A model generated the notes under the pieces. The model did not search any database and was not told the DNA's origin. It saw only the letters and a list, made by a program, of their open reading frames with translations. Positions 16,158 through 25,640 of a DNA stretch of 64,000 nucleotides are shown piece after piece (the stretch's first letter is position 1; every line of letters begins with the position of its first letter). Origin of the DNA: Desulfovermiculus sp041686195 (GTDB lineage Bacteria > Desulfobacterota > Desulfovibrionia > Desulfovibrionales > Desulfothermaceae); contig JAWLEI010000005.1 of NCBI GenBank assembly GCA_041686195.1, positions 1 through 64,000 of the forward strand, written 5' to 3'. A program made the position numbers and the translations under genes.

Positions 16158-16726
16158 ATCCGGGAGAATGTATGCAGCCCTTGCCCTCTCAGGCCAGGGC
16201 GATTCTGAGCCGCTTGGTCCTTGCCGGCTCTCTGGCCATCCTGGTCCTGGCTGCAGCATCCTGCGCCACCCAAAGCGTCCGCCATTTAAAGCAACAGCCG
16301 TGGTCCCTGGGTGAACCCCAAAGCATGCAGACCAATTACCTGCGCTTTGATTTCCTCTGCACCCAGGATCCTGGAGGACTCAAGGTCCAGGGTGCTGCCT
16401 ACCCCCTTGAAGACGGCCCTATTCCGGACTGGGCCATTTGGGCCAGGGACTTGTGGCTGGGGGCCTATCTCAGCGACCGTTCCGGACAGGTCCTGGCCCA
16501 GGAGGTCCGCATCCTGCCCCCTCAACACCTGAACCAGCTCCACCCCATTCGCTTTGATTTCGTGCTTGAACCCCACAGCATGGGAGAGCCGGGGCCAGTA
16601 TTCATCAGTTTTGGATACCGCCTGGTCCTGAGCTCCGAACCAGGGAGCAGCCCTGCGGAAGACAAGGACGCAGGCGAAGAATCACCGATATTCTTTGCCA
16701 GTGAATCCGCTCTGACCCGTTTTTGA
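16154..16726 (+). CDS. Lipoprotein of unknown function
   Basis: 190 residues. An N-terminal Arg-rich stretch is followed by a hydrophobic helix (LVLAGSLAILVLAA) and a lipobox AASC (cysteine about 37), so it is predicted to be lipid-anchored. The mature part is a beta-rich domain with no recognised family, ending in an acidic tail. It overlaps the preceding gene by ATGA and ends in convergent orientation 55 bases from infA. Confidence 0.75.
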   Translation: MNPGECMQPLPSQARAILSRLVLAGSLAILVLAAASCATQSVRHLKQQPWSLGEPQSMQTNYLRFDFLCTQDPGGLKVQGAAYPLEDGPIPDWAIWARDLWLGAYLSDRSGQVLAQEVRILPPQHLNQLHPIRFDFVLEPHSMGEPGPVFISFGYRLVLSSEPGSSPAEDKDAGEESPIFFASESALTRF

Positions 16727-16781
16727 CCCCAACCCGCCGCTATAATCCTCTTTGATTCTTTGTGGCAGTTTGCAACACACT

Positions 16782-17000
16782 CTATTTATATCGAAAGACG
16801 ATCCTGCCCCGGCTCAGATCGTACGGTGACAACTCCACCTTCACCTTGTCCCCGGGCAGGATCCGGATATAATGCTTGCGCATCTTGCCGGAAATATGGC
16901 CCAGGATTTCATGACCGTTTTCCAGCTCCACCCGGAACATGGCGTTAGGCAGCGCCTCAGTGACCACGCCCATAACTTCTATAGATTCTTCTTTGGCCAT
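16782..17000 (-). CDS. infA: Translation initiation factor IF-1
   Basis: 72 residues, starting MAKEESIEVMGVVTEALPN and ending LSRGRIVFRYK, a full S1-type OB fold of standard length. It binds the ribosomal A site during initiation. The start at 17000 has an AAGGGTG box upstream; an in-frame extension to 17072 is not conserved in this family. Confidence 0.97.
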   Translation of the reverse strand: MAKEESIEVMGVVTEALPNAMFRVELENGHEILGHISGKMRKHYIRILPGDKVKVELSPYDLSRGRIVFRYK

Positions 17001-17078
17001 ACACACCCTTTTGGTTATATGTTTGGAGCAATTCTCCCTCACTTCACAAATGCCCAGTGGACAAAGAGTCAACCGGGC

Positions 17079-17573
17079 TTACACATCTATCCACTCCACT
17101 TGAGGCTGCCAGTCGGGGCGGAGCTCGATACAGGCAAATCCTGGAGAGCTGTCTTTGGGCAGGGCAAAGCTACCGGGGTTGAGCACCGGCAGAGAATAAA
17201 GGTCTGGCTCAAACAAACGCTTATGCGTATGGCCAAAGCAGACCAGATCCAGGTCCTGCCCACTGAAACTGGAAACCACCTTCTCAGCCAGAGAACCGGC
17301 CCCCAGACCGAAGCCATGCACCAGGCCGATTTGAAACTGCCCCAGCCTTGCCGTGCGCTTGCGGGGCAAAGTATCCGCCCACTGCCCGCTGTCCATATTC
17401 CCAGCCACTGCAAAAAAACGGGGATGGGAATTTAAGAAGGAAAAAACCTGTTCCCCGGTGATATCTCCGCAATGCATCACTGCGTCCATATCTTTCATCA
17501 CCTGCTCATATGCAGTGATCAGGGCCTGGCTGGGCTTCATCATATGCGTATCCGACAATAGGGCAACTCGCAC
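17079..17573 (-). CDS. YfcE/MJ0936-type metallophosphoesterase
   Basis: 164 residues with the calcineurin-like metal motifs SDTH (residues 7-10), HCGDITG, AGNMD, VHGFG and FGHTHKR in order. This compact family hydrolyses phosphodiesters with two divalent metals in the cytoplasm; its physiological substrate is unsettled. It lies 78 bases upstream of infA in the same direction. Confidence 0.92.
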   Translation of the reverse strand: MRVALLSDTHMMKPSQALITAYEQVMKDMDAVMHCGDITGEQVFSFLNSHPRFFAVAGNMDSGQWADTLPRKRTARLGQFQIGLVHGFGLGAGSLAEKVVSSFSGQDLDLVCFGHTHKRLFEPDLYSLPVLNPGSFALPKDSSPGFACIELRPDWQPQVEWIDV

Positions 17574-17843
17574 GAGCCAATTCTCCTTGTCTCTTTGCTC
17601 ACCTCAAAATATGGACCGGCAAACACTTACAGCAAGCATTTTGCCCCCCTTTTCCAAAGTTCAAGGGGACTTTCCCAGCGAGGCGGTGACCAGCCCTTTT
17701 CGATTACAAACCGAATGCACCTCTCCCCGGTGGGTGAGCTCCAGGCAGAGCTCAACCTGTCCAGTCCCTGGTGGATGGGCCTGTTCCCACACAGGCTGCA
17801 ACTGCGGCAGCTCCTCCTGCAAGGGCCGGATACCGTAAGCTCA

Positions 17844-18509
17844 CTATTCCCCGCCATGAGCCGGCTGCCCGTTCTTTCTCGACCACCAGGAACTGTCAGC
17901 AGTTTGAAACCACCAGTCGGTGTGGTCGGTCTGGACAATGGTTTGGGCCAATTGCCGGCCCCAATCGCTTCGCAGGCGGTCCAGGGCATGGGTGATCCAT
18001 TTTCGGGCATAAGGATTGCCCAGATCCTGTTCCTGCTTCAAACTCAGGATAAGATCCAGCTGGTCCGCATCCTGAGCCAGCACAGCCTCTTGACTGACAG
18101 CAGCATCCATCTCGGCCTGCACCTGCATAACTTCATCTCCCAATCCGGTCCCGGCCCAGGCATCGGCCAGAGCCTGCCCATCTTGAGAGGTGTTGTACAG
18201 CTTATTCACATAATTAAAATCCCCGGTCCTGGCCTCATGCAGATCGTGAAACAGGCACATCAAAACCACCTTGGCCCAATCCGCCCCAGCCAGTTGGGCC
18301 AGGACAAATCCGACCACTGTAGTCCGGAAGCTGTGTTCAGCCACGCTCTCCCGGCCGGTGCCCAGGAACTGATACCCGGTTCTCGGCGTATGGCGCAACA
18401 TGCCAACTTCAAACAACAGATCGGTCAAGGCCTTCCATTGGTCCGCACCAATATGAACGTCCTTTTTCTCTGAACCTGTTTGCTTATGTATCTGGTCATT
18501 GGTCAACAT
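17844..18509 (-). CDS. HD-domain hydrolase (YfbR-like nucleotidase/phosphohydrolase)
   Basis: 221 residues. Metal ligands are visible in VAEHSFRTT (His), LMCLFHDLHEA (the HD pair) and the later AQDADQLDLIL aspartate. This layout matches the HD_3 5'-deoxynucleotidase group. The ATG at 18509 is preceded by an in-frame TTG, and no strong ribosome site is present. About 270 bases with no recognisable gene separate it from the phosphoesterase. Upstream lies the repeat cluster. Confidence 0.82.
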   Translation of the reverse strand: MLTNDQIHKQTGSEKKDVHIGADQWKALTDLLFEVGMLRHTPRTGYQFLGTGRESVAEHSFRTTVVGFVLAQLAGADWAKVVLMCLFHDLHEARTGDFNYVNKLYNTSQDGQALADAWAGTGLGDEVMQVQAEMDAAVSQEAVLAQDADQLDLILSLKQEQDLGNPYARKWITHALDRLRSDWGRQLAQTIVQTDHTDWWFQTADSSWWSRKNGQPAHGGE

Positions 18510-18540
18510 CAAGACCCCGCATTCTCGAGTTCAGTGTTCA

Positions 18541-18707
18541 GCGCCGCCGCTGGCCGCAGACGCCCAGTTTGATCAAGAAAGAAACAGAGTATGAAAAGGG
18601 CTGGGCTTGGGGTCAAGCCCGCCCTACGCAAAAGCCGGCTCACCAGTAGGCCGCCCTTGCCCTCAAGGGCAGGCCATCTGGGGTGTAAAATCTTGTTTCA
18701 TACGAGC
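18541..18707. repeat. Composite palindromic repeat, copy 2 (inverse of copy 1)
   Basis: Reverse complement of 8713-8880 with only a handful of differences over about 165 bases. Modules in order: CCCAGTTTGATC-AAGAAAGAAAC, GGGCTTG-GGGT-CAAGCCC, CACCAGTAGGCCG, CCCTTG-CCCT-CAAGGG, GTTTCATACGAG. A second CAGTTTGATCGAGAAAGAAAC module starts at about 18729. Confidence 0.85.
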
Positions 18708-18803
18708 GCCGCCTCTGGCGGCGGCTGCCAGTTTGATCGAGAAAGAAACTTTGAGTTACCTCCTCCGTCATTCCGGCGAAAGCCGAAATCCAGAATAAAA
18801 ATT

Positions 18804-18906
18804 TAAGAGCTGGACCCCGGCCTACGCCGGGGTGACCCCCGGATCTCAGTCCGGGGCAGGCGGAGAAAGCAAAGTCTAGTTTCATACGAGCCTTGCCTCC
18901 GGCAAA
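18804..18906. repeat. Left inverted repeat flanking argJ
   Basis: About 102 bases, matched in inverse orientation at 20207-20308 almost base for base. It includes the hairpins CCCCGGC-CTAC-GCCGGGG and a CCGGATCTCAGTCCGG arm, then TTTCATACGAG and TTGCC-TCC-GGCAA. Preceded at 18768-18790 by ATTCCGGCGAAAGCCG, a common bacterial extragenic palindrome. Confidence 0.8.
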
Positions 18907-18987
18907 TCTGAACCAATATTTTTTGCCCCAAAGCGGGCAAAAAATAGAATTTGCCGGATTGATCAAGGATGAAGCTTAGGGTTTCGA

Positions 18988-20169
18988 TCACGACCTGTAC
19001 TCGGCATTGATCCGCACATAATCAACACTTAAGTCAGAGGTCAAAAATTCGTATTCGCCCGGCCCCTGGCCCAGGGAAATATCTAACGCCACCTCCTGTC
19101 GAGCCAAAAAAGGAGCCAGCAGGCTGTCTATGTCTGCCTGGACCGGAGTGCCCTGGCGAAAGACCTCCCGCCCGGCCATGCTCACCCGGACCTGAAGGGG
19201 ATCAAAATCCGCCCCGCACCTGCCCAGGGCAGCCACAATCCGTCCCCAGTTCGGATCCCGCCCGAACATGGCGGTTTTGACCAAAGGGGAATGGGCCACA
19301 GTCCGGGCCGCAGCCTCAGCTTCCGATGTATCCCGGGCTCCGCTGACCCTGATGCACAGGACCTTGGTCCCTCCTTCGGCATCCTGAACAATCAGATAGG
19401 CCAACTCCCGGCAAAGCTCAGTTACCTCCTGCTTCAGCCGGGGCAGTTCCTCTTTTTGCGGCCGCACTTTGCTTACTGCGTTGGCCAGGGCCAGGACGCA
19501 ATCGTTTGTGCTCGTGTCCCCGTCCACACTGATCCGATTGAAACTCGACTCAACCGCGTGCTTGAGCATCTCTTGCCACACAGCCGGCTCCAAATCTACA
19601 TCCGAGCAGAGAAAGCCGAGCATTGTGGCCATATTGGGGCAGATCATGCCCGAGCCCTTGGCCAGCCCCAAAAGGCGAACCGTTCCCTCAGCCAAAGGAA
19701 CCTCCCGCCACAAGATTTTGGGAAAGGTGTCTGTGGTCAACATGGCCCGGGCCACTCCCAAAGGATCGTCCGTGGTCTGGCTCTGGGCCAGAGCTTTGAC
19801 TGCCTGCTCCCAGATGGAAAGATCCATGAGCTGGCCTATGATCCCGGTGGAAGCGGGTAAAATCTCGTTCATCTGGAGACCGAAGGCCCGGGCACTGAGC
19901 TGGCAGGTCCTGCGGCATGCAATAAGTCCCGTCTCACCAGTGCAGGCATTGGCCTGACCGGCATTGACCAAAATGGATCTGGCCCAGGGTCGGGCCTGCA
20001 AATGCTCCTGACAGACCAGCACCGGCGCGGCCTGAAAGCGGTTGGTCGTAAACACCCCTGCTGCCGCCGCTGGCTGGGAGGACAAAATCATCCCCAGGTC
20101 CTTGCGCCCCTTATATCGAAACCCGGCCTGGGTGGCCAGAAAGGAAAACCCGCGCGGGACTATGATCAC
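18988..20169 (-). CDS. argJ: Bifunctional glutamate N-acetyltransferase / N-acetylglutamate synthase
   Basis: Recycles the acetyl group from N-acetylornithine to glutamate in arginine synthesis; 393 residues, the usual size. The autocleavage site, which yields alpha and beta chains with a catalytic threonine, is in GMICPNMATMLGFL. The PNWGRI segment near the C-terminus is also conserved. The start is GTG at 20169 with AAGGAG six bases upstream; the frame stays open for 71 further codons, but those codons translate the flanking repeat. The gene is bracketed by inverted repeats (18804-18906 and 20207-20308). Confidence 0.95.
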   Translation of the reverse strand: MIIVPRGFSFLATQAGFRYKGRKDLGMILSSQPAAAAGVFTTNRFQAAPVLVCQEHLQARPWARSILVNAGQANACTGETGLIACRRTCQLSARAFGLQMNEILPASTGIIGQLMDLSIWEQAVKALAQSQTTDDPLGVARAMLTTDTFPKILWREVPLAEGTVRLLGLAKGSGMICPNMATMLGFLCSDVDLEPAVWQEMLKHAVESSFNRISVDGDTSTNDCVLALANAVSKVRPQKEELPRLKQEVTELCRELAYLIVQDAEGGTKVLCIRVSGARDTSEAEAAARTVAHSPLVKTAMFGRDPNWGRIVAALGRCGADFDPLQVRVSMAGREVFRQGTPVQADIDSLLAPFLARQEVALDISLGQGPGEYEFLTSDLSVDYVRINAEYRS

Positions 20170-20206
20170 GGCACGCTCCTTAAATTCAGAGTACAAGTGT
20201 TCGCCG

Positions 20207-20308
20207 TTTGCCGGAGGCAAAGCGCGTATGAAACTAGACTTTGCTTTCTCCGCCTGCCCCGGACTGAGATCCGGGGTCACCCCGGCGTAGGCCGGGGTCC
20301 AGCTCTTA
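20207..20308. repeat. Right inverted repeat flanking argJ
   Basis: Inverse copy of 18804-18906. It ends only 38 bases upstream of the argJ start codon, so any argJ promoter is inside or beyond it. Between here and secA (20309-20458) lie further modules: GGATTCCGGCTGG...CCAGTACCGGAATG, TTCGATCAAACTGGGTG and CTGAACACTGAA. Confidence 0.8.
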
Positions 20309-20458
20309 CTCTTCAGTCTGGATTCCGGCTGGAGCCTGTGCTGGACCCCGATCCAGTACCGGAATGACGGAGGGGATGACACAAAGTTTCATATTCGATC
20401 AAACTGGGTGTCTTCCGCCAGCGGCAAGGCTGAACACTGAAAAACCTGCTCCCCACGC

Positions 20459-22975
20459 CTACCTCCCGCAGCACTTCTTATATTTCCGGCCGCTGCCGCA
20501 CGGGCAGGGGTCATTTCTGCCCACCTTGGGCTTATCCCTCTTGAAAGGTTCCGGATTGGTGCTGGCCGCGGTTTCATCAGCACCGGAGAACTGCAGATCG
20601 CTCGGTTGTTCCTGATGCTGCAGCTCTTCCTTGGGCTCCTCCTGCAGTCTGACCCGGCACAGGGCCTTCAAGGTGTTTTCCTTGATCAAATACAAAAGCT
20701 CCTGAAAGAGCTCAAAACCCTCTTTCTTGTATTCCTGCTTGGGGTTTTTCTGCCCATATCCGCGCAGGCCGATGCCTTCCTTGAGATAATCCATATTCAG
20801 CAGATGCTCTTTCCAGAAGCGATCCAGATTTTCCAACAGGAAGTAGCGCAGAATCTCCTGGTAATGTTCCCCGGCATTGGCCTTCAGGGCGGCCAGAATC
20901 TCCTCCACCTTGCCCCGGGCTTCTTCCACTGAAGGCAGATGAGCCTGGACAGGCATGACCCTTTGCAAGGCAAAGACTTCATCCAGGCGGGAGCGTATCT
21001 CTGCGGCGGTTTCCTCCTCCAGGCCTTCCTTGCCAGCCCCCTGGGCCGGGGACATGATATCCTCGAGCAAGTCGTCCACAAAGCCCATGATCATGGGCTC
21101 CAGATCCTCCATGGTCATGATTTCCCTGCGGCGGGTATAAATGACCTCCCGCTGCTGGTTCATGACATCGTCGTATTCCAGGAGTTGTTTGCGGATGTTG
21201 AAGTTATGTTCTTCCACCCGATGCTGAGCGTTTTCAATGGCCCGGGAGATCAAGGTGTTTTCTATGGCTTGTCCTTCTTCAACCCCTACTTTATTCATCA
21301 ATCCTGATATCCGGTCCGACCCGAACAGGCGCAGGAGATCATCGTCCAGGGCCAGATAAAAGCGGGAGCTTCCAGGATCGCCCTGGCGCCCGGACCGGCC
21401 GCGCAACTGATTGTCGATGCGCCGGCTCTCATGCCGTTCTGTACCCAGGATGTGCAGCCCTCCCAGTTCGCGCACCCCCTGACCCAGGACAATATCCGTC
21501 CCCCGGCCGGCCATGTTGGTGGCAATGGTCACCCGGCCCTTCTCGCCGGCCTGGGCAATAATTTCCGCCTCTTTTTCGTGATGCTTGGCATTGAGCACAT
21601 CGTGGGGGATGCGCAGCTTGTTCAGGCTCTCAGCTATGTACTCCGACTTGTCAATGGAGGTGGTTCCTACCAGCACCGGCTGGCCCTTGGTGTACAGCTC
21701 TTTGATTTCATCAACAATGGCAGCATACTTCTCATTTTGGGTCTGATAGATGACATCCGGATGATCCTTGCGGATCATAGGCTTATGGGTCGGAATCACA
21801 CTGACGTCCAGATTATAGATCTCCTTGAACTCCACCGCTTCGGTGTCGGCTGTTCCGGTCATGCCGGCAAGCTTGTCGTACATGCGGAAAAAGTTCTGAA
21901 AGGTGATGCTGGCCAAGGTCTGATTCTCGGCCTCCACTCTGACCCCTTCCTTGGCCTCCAGGGCCTGGTGCAGTCCGTCGCTGTATCTCCGGCCGGGCAT
22001 GATCCGGCCGGTAAACTCATCCACAATAATAACCCGCCCATCCCGGACAATATAGTCATCATCCCGCTTGAACAGTTCGTGGGCCTTTAAGGCCTGCAGG
22101 ACATGGTGCTGATAGGTGATATTCTTGGGATCAAACAGATTATCGACCTTCAAGATTTCCTCGCACCGGACCACGCCTTCATCAGTCAGGGAGACGTTCT
22201 TGGCCTTTTCATCAACTGTATAATCCCGATCCCGTTTTAAACGGGGGATGATGCCGTTCACATGCTTATACAAAGCAGTGGACCCGTCGGCCGGACCGGA
22301 GATGATCAGCGGCGTCCGGGCCTCGTCAATGAGCACGGAATCCACCTCGTCCACAATGGCGTACGAGAGCTCCCGCTGGACCAGTTGATGCGGATAAAAC
22401 TTCATGTGGTCCCGCAAATAGTCAAATCCAAACTCATTATTCGTGCCGTAGACAATGTCCGAAGCATAGGCCTGTTTCCGCTGTTCATCGGACATGCCGT
22501 GCTCAATGGTCCCAACGCTCAAGCCGAGAAAGGAATAGATCTTACCCATCCATTCCGCATCCCGCCGGGCCAGATAGTCATTGACAGTAATTAAATGCAC
22601 TCCCTTGCCGGTCAAGGCATTGAGCACTATGGGCATGGTGGCCACCAGGGTCTTTCCCTCACCGGTCTTCATTTCCGCAATCTTGCCCTGATACAGAACC
22701 ACACCTCCCAGGAGCTGGACATCGAAAGGACGCATATCCACTGTGCGTTTGGCCGCTTCCCGGACCAGAGCGAAAACCTCGGGCAGGACATCGTCCAGAC
22801 TGCGGCCCTGCTCCACTTCCTGCCGGTGTGCGGCGATCCGGGCCGGAAAATCACTGTCTTTGAGGTTCTGTATATCAGGCTCCAAACTATTGATGCGCTC
22901 CACGAGTGGAGAAATGGATTTGAGAAAACGTTCGTTTTTGGAGCCAAAAAGTCTTTTGGCTATAAATCCAAACAT
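20459..22975 (-). CDS. secA: Preprotein translocase ATPase SecA
   Basis: ATP-driven motor that pushes unfolded preproteins through SecYEG. 838 residues. Walker A is MKTGEGKTL (about 102-110), VDEVDSVLIDEARTPLIISG is the DEAD-type box, and the motif V/VI region is NMAGRGTDIVLG with QLRGRSGRQGDPG. The C-terminal zinc motif CPCGSGRKYKKCC for SecB or ribosome contact is intact. AAGGAG precedes the ATG at 22975. It is the last gene of the long minus-strand block before argJ. Confidence 0.98.
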   Translation of the reverse strand: MFGFIAKRLFGSKNERFLKSISPLVERINSLEPDIQNLKDSDFPARIAAHRQEVEQGRSLDDVLPEVFALVREAAKRTVDMRPFDVQLLGGVVLYQGKIAEMKTGEGKTLVATMPIVLNALTGKGVHLITVNDYLARRDAEWMGKIYSFLGLSVGTIEHGMSDEQRKQAYASDIVYGTNNEFGFDYLRDHMKFYPHQLVQRELSYAIVDEVDSVLIDEARTPLIISGPADGSTALYKHVNGIIPRLKRDRDYTVDEKAKNVSLTDEGVVRCEEILKVDNLFDPKNITYQHHVLQALKAHELFKRDDDYIVRDGRVIIVDEFTGRIMPGRRYSDGLHQALEAKEGVRVEAENQTLASITFQNFFRMYDKLAGMTGTADTEAVEFKEIYNLDVSVIPTHKPMIRKDHPDVIYQTQNEKYAAIVDEIKELYTKGQPVLVGTTSIDKSEYIAESLNKLRIPHDVLNAKHHEKEAEIIAQAGEKGRVTIATNMAGRGTDIVLGQGVRELGGLHILGTERHESRRIDNQLRGRSGRQGDPGSSRFYLALDDDLLRLFGSDRISGLMNKVGVEEGQAIENTLISRAIENAQHRVEEHNFNIRKQLLEYDDVMNQQREVIYTRRREIMTMEDLEPMIMGFVDDLLEDIMSPAQGAGKEGLEEETAAEIRSRLDEVFALQRVMPVQAHLPSVEEARGKVEEILAALKANAGEHYQEILRYFLLENLDRFWKEHLLNMDYLKEGIGLRGYGQKNPKQEYKKEGFELFQELLYLIKENTLKALCRVRLQEEPKEELQHQEQPSDLQFSGADETAASTNPEPFKRDKPKVGRNDPCPCGSGRKYKKCCGR

Positions 22976-23040
22976 GGACTCTCCTTGCTGCCGTCCTCAG
23001 GCGGCTGTATATTTTCAAGCTCCGCGGTTTTGGCCCAATA

Positions 23041-23535
23041 TTAGAGTTTTTTCTTGGCTTGAGCCATCTCCCGGGCGATATCCCGCTTCACGGCCCTTTG
23101 TTTCAGCTCTTCCCGCTGATCGTATATTTTCTTTCCCCGGGCCAAAGCGATTTCTATTTTGACTAAGGATTTTTTTAAATACATGGCTATGGGGATCACG
23201 GTCAGCCCTTTTTGCTCCACTTTGCCCCGCAAAAGATCGATCTCCCGCTTGTGCAACAGGAGTTTTCGGTCTCTGTCCGGATCATGTCCGGCATACCCGG
23301 CATTTTCATAGACCGCGATGTGCATCCCAGTCAAAAAGGCCTCACCGCGGGCAAAAGTCACATAGCTGTCCTTAAAGCTCACCCGTCCGGCCCGAATGGA
23401 TTTCATCTCCGATCCAGTGAGCACAATCCCGGCCTCATAGCGGTCAAAGAGGTCATATAACCGGCGGGCGTTTTTGTTCCGGGCCACGATCTTCAGGCCC
23501 GATTCCCTTTTGCCCTTTGAGTTCTTGGCTGCCAT
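23041..23535 (-). CDS. smpB: SsrA-binding protein SmpB
   Basis: Binds tmRNA and delivers it to stalled ribosomes for trans-translation. 164 residues from the ATG at 23535. Family signatures are VARNKNARRLYDLFDRYEAGIVL, TGSEMKSIRAGRV and DPDRDRKLLLHKREI, with a basic C-terminal tail (KRDIAREMAQAKKKL). It starts four bases after the ptsI stop. No tmRNA gene is visible in the window. Confidence 0.97.
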   Translation of the reverse strand: MAAKNSKGKRESGLKIVARNKNARRLYDLFDRYEAGIVLTGSEMKSIRAGRVSFKDSYVTFARGEAFLTGMHIAVYENAGYAGHDPDRDRKLLLHKREIDLLRGKVEQKGLTVIPIAMYLKKSLVKIEIALARGKKIYDQREELKQRAVKRDIAREMAQAKKKL

Positions 23536-23539
23536 GAAA

Positions 23540-25318
23540 TCACTCTTCTTCCTGTTCCAAGATAGAGGAATAAAACTGAAGCTCATCCGGAAAGCGCTTG
23601 AAGATGCTTTCCCGGACCAGCCTGTTGCTCGCTGAGACTGAGTCCAGGCGCAAAATCCGGGTCAGCAGATCGGAGCATTCCTCCATGGTCAGCTTGCGCA
23701 AGATTCGCTTGATCCAGGGAATGGATTGAGGATTCAGGCTTAAGCTGTCCACATGCATGCCGATGAGAATAGGCAGGCAGTAAGGATCAGAGGCCATTTC
23801 CCCGCACATGCTGACCTCGATGCCGGCCTTGTGCCCGGCATCGACCACTTGCTTGATGCTTCGAAGCAAGGCCGGATGCAAAGGCTGATACAAGTGGGAG
23901 ACATACTTATTGGTCCGATCAATGCCCAGTGAATACTGGATAAGATCATTGGTCCCGATACTGAAAAAATCCACATGCTGGGCCAGGATGTCGGCAATCA
24001 TGACCGCGGAGGGTAATTCAACCATGATGCCCACCGGCATGTCCGGCTCAAAGAACAGCCCTTCCCTGCTCAGCTCCTCCTTGGCCTGGTCCAGAACGGC
24101 CATAACCTCCCGAAGTTCGCCCAAGCCGGAAATCATGGGAAACATCAAGGCCATGTTTCCGGTCTGATTGGCCCGCAAAATGGCCCGGAGCTGGGTCTTA
24201 AAGATGTCTTGATGCCGAAGGCAAAAGCGGACAGCACGAAGCCCCAGAACAGGATTGGCCTCATCTAAGTGTTCAAATCCATGTCCCAGCTTATCGCCTC
24301 CCGCATCCAGGGTCCGAATAACCACTCGGCGCGGGTGGAGGATGGATGCTAAGTCCCTGTATTCTTCCACAAGCTCCTGCTCGCTTGGCAGTTCAGTGCG
24401 GTACAGGTAGCTGTACTCAGTGCGGTACAGCCCCACTCCCTCCCCGGCATAATCCAGGACCTTGCTCACTTCCTCAAAGAGTTCGATATTGGCATGCAGC
24501 TGAACCCGAAAACCGTCTCGGGTCTCGGCCGGAAGATCCCGTTTGCTTATGACTTCTTTTTGATAGGCTTCAAAACTGTACTTGAGATCTGTATAATAGG
24601 TGAGCTCCTTCTCATCCGGATCAATGACTATCTGGCCTCGGAATCCATCCACGATAATGAACTGGTTGTCGGTCACCGAGGTTCCCAAATCCTCAACTCC
24701 GACCACAGCCGGGATTTCCAGAGTTCGGGCCAGAATGGCCACATGAGACGTCCTGCCTCCCTGGGCCGTGGCAAAGGCCATTATCTTGCTCACATCCAGT
24801 TCCACGGTATCCGCAGGGGAAAGATCATGGGCAATGAGTATGACCCTGGAGGTGATGGGCTTGATGCTGTCGCTGTTGCCCAGGAGCTGGTTCATGACCC
24901 GCTGGGTCAACAGCCGCAGCTCCTGGACCCGAGCCCGGAAGTATTCATCCTCAATCCCGTGAAAGGATTTTTCTATATCCGCAACCCCTTTTTCCAGGGC
25001 CCACTCTGCATTGAGATGCATGTCCAGTATATAGTGTTCAGTAGCCCGGCGCAGCTTGGGGTCCTTAAGGACCATGATGTGGGTGTCCAGGATGGCGGCG
25101 TGATCACTTTGTTCCTGCGGGATCTGTTTTCGAATCTGCCTTAAGCTCTCCAGGGCCTGGTCAAAGGCCTGAGCCAGCCTGGCCATTTCCGCTTCCACCA
25201 GGTCCTGGGAAATGCTCTGCATCGGGGCCAGACAATAATGCCCTTGACTTAAAAGATAGGCCCGTCCAATGGAAATGCCCACAGAAACGGGTACGCCATG
25301 CAGGATCTTTGTCGCCAT
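23540..25318 (-). CDS. ptsI: Phosphoenolpyruvate-protein phosphotransferase (PTS enzyme I)
   Basis: Transfers phosphate from PEP to HPr; 592 residues, full length. The phosphorylated histidine is in TAQGGRTSHVAILAR. The PEP-binding barrel carries YRTEYSYLYR, MFPMISG and IGTNDLIQYSLGIDR, and CGEMASDP holds the catalytic cysteine. The ATG at 25318 follows GGGGAAAG. It is directly downstream of ptsH. With only an EIID nearby, the pathway may be regulatory rather than a complete sugar importer. Confidence 0.96.
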   Translation of the reverse strand: MATKILHGVPVSVGISIGRAYLLSQGHYCLAPMQSISQDLVEAEMARLAQAFDQALESLRQIRKQIPQEQSDHAAILDTHIMVLKDPKLRRATEHYILDMHLNAEWALEKGVADIEKSFHGIEDEYFRARVQELRLLTQRVMNQLLGNSDSIKPITSRVILIAHDLSPADTVELDVSKIMAFATAQGGRTSHVAILARTLEIPAVVGVEDLGTSVTDNQFIIVDGFRGQIVIDPDEKELTYYTDLKYSFEAYQKEVISKRDLPAETRDGFRVQLHANIELFEEVSKVLDYAGEGVGLYRTEYSYLYRTELPSEQELVEEYRDLASILHPRRVVIRTLDAGGDKLGHGFEHLDEANPVLGLRAVRFCLRHQDIFKTQLRAILRANQTGNMALMFPMISGLGELREVMAVLDQAKEELSREGLFFEPDMPVGIMVELPSAVMIADILAQHVDFFSIGTNDLIQYSLGIDRTNKYVSHLYQPLHPALLRSIKQVVDAGHKAGIEVSMCGEMASDPYCLPILIGMHVDSLSLNPQSIPWIKRILRKLTMEECSDLLTRILRLDSVSASNRLVRESIFKRFPDELQFYSSILEQEEE

Positions 25319-25320
25319 GT

Positions 25321-25602
25321 TCAACTTTCCCCAAAGCCATCCTGGAAGAAACGTTCCAGATGGCCTACAGCTTTTTCCGCATCCTGCCCCTGGGCCTGCA
25401 AGGTGATACTTTTTCCCCGGGCTGCAGCTAAGCTGAGGATGTCCAAGACACTCTTGGCATCGGCCTCCATCTCCCCAACGATGAGCTTGATCTGGGCCGA
25501 ATACTTGGCCGCTTCCTGGGCAATCTGGGCTGCCGGTCGGGCATGCAGCCCCAACTCATTGCGAATAAAGACTTGCTTGGTGACTGAGTCGGTCATACAC
25601 AT
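25321..25602 (-). CDS. ptsH: Phosphocarrier protein HPr
   Basis: 93 residues. The active-site histidine is in NELGLHARPAAQIAQ (H20 from the first ATG), and a KSVLDIL segment gives the serine equivalent to the HPr kinase target. Two ATGs six bases apart (25602, 25596) are possible starts. It accepts phosphate from enzyme I, whose gene begins two bases after the ptsH stop. Confidence 0.95.
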   Translation of the reverse strand: MCMTDSVTKQVFIRNELGLHARPAAQIAQEAAKYSAQIKLIVGEMEADAKSVLDILSLAAARGKSITLQAQGQDAEKAVGHLERFFQDGFGES

Positions 25603-25640
25603 TTTCTAAGCCTAACATACAGATCTGAGTTAAGCAAAAT

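Noticed and set aside
20170..20382. A 71-codon N-terminal extension of argJ
   Set aside because: The added residues (such as SWTPAYAGVTPDLSPG) are a translation of the flanking palindromic repeat. A GTG with AAGGAG at the right distance marks the normal ArgJ start at 20169.
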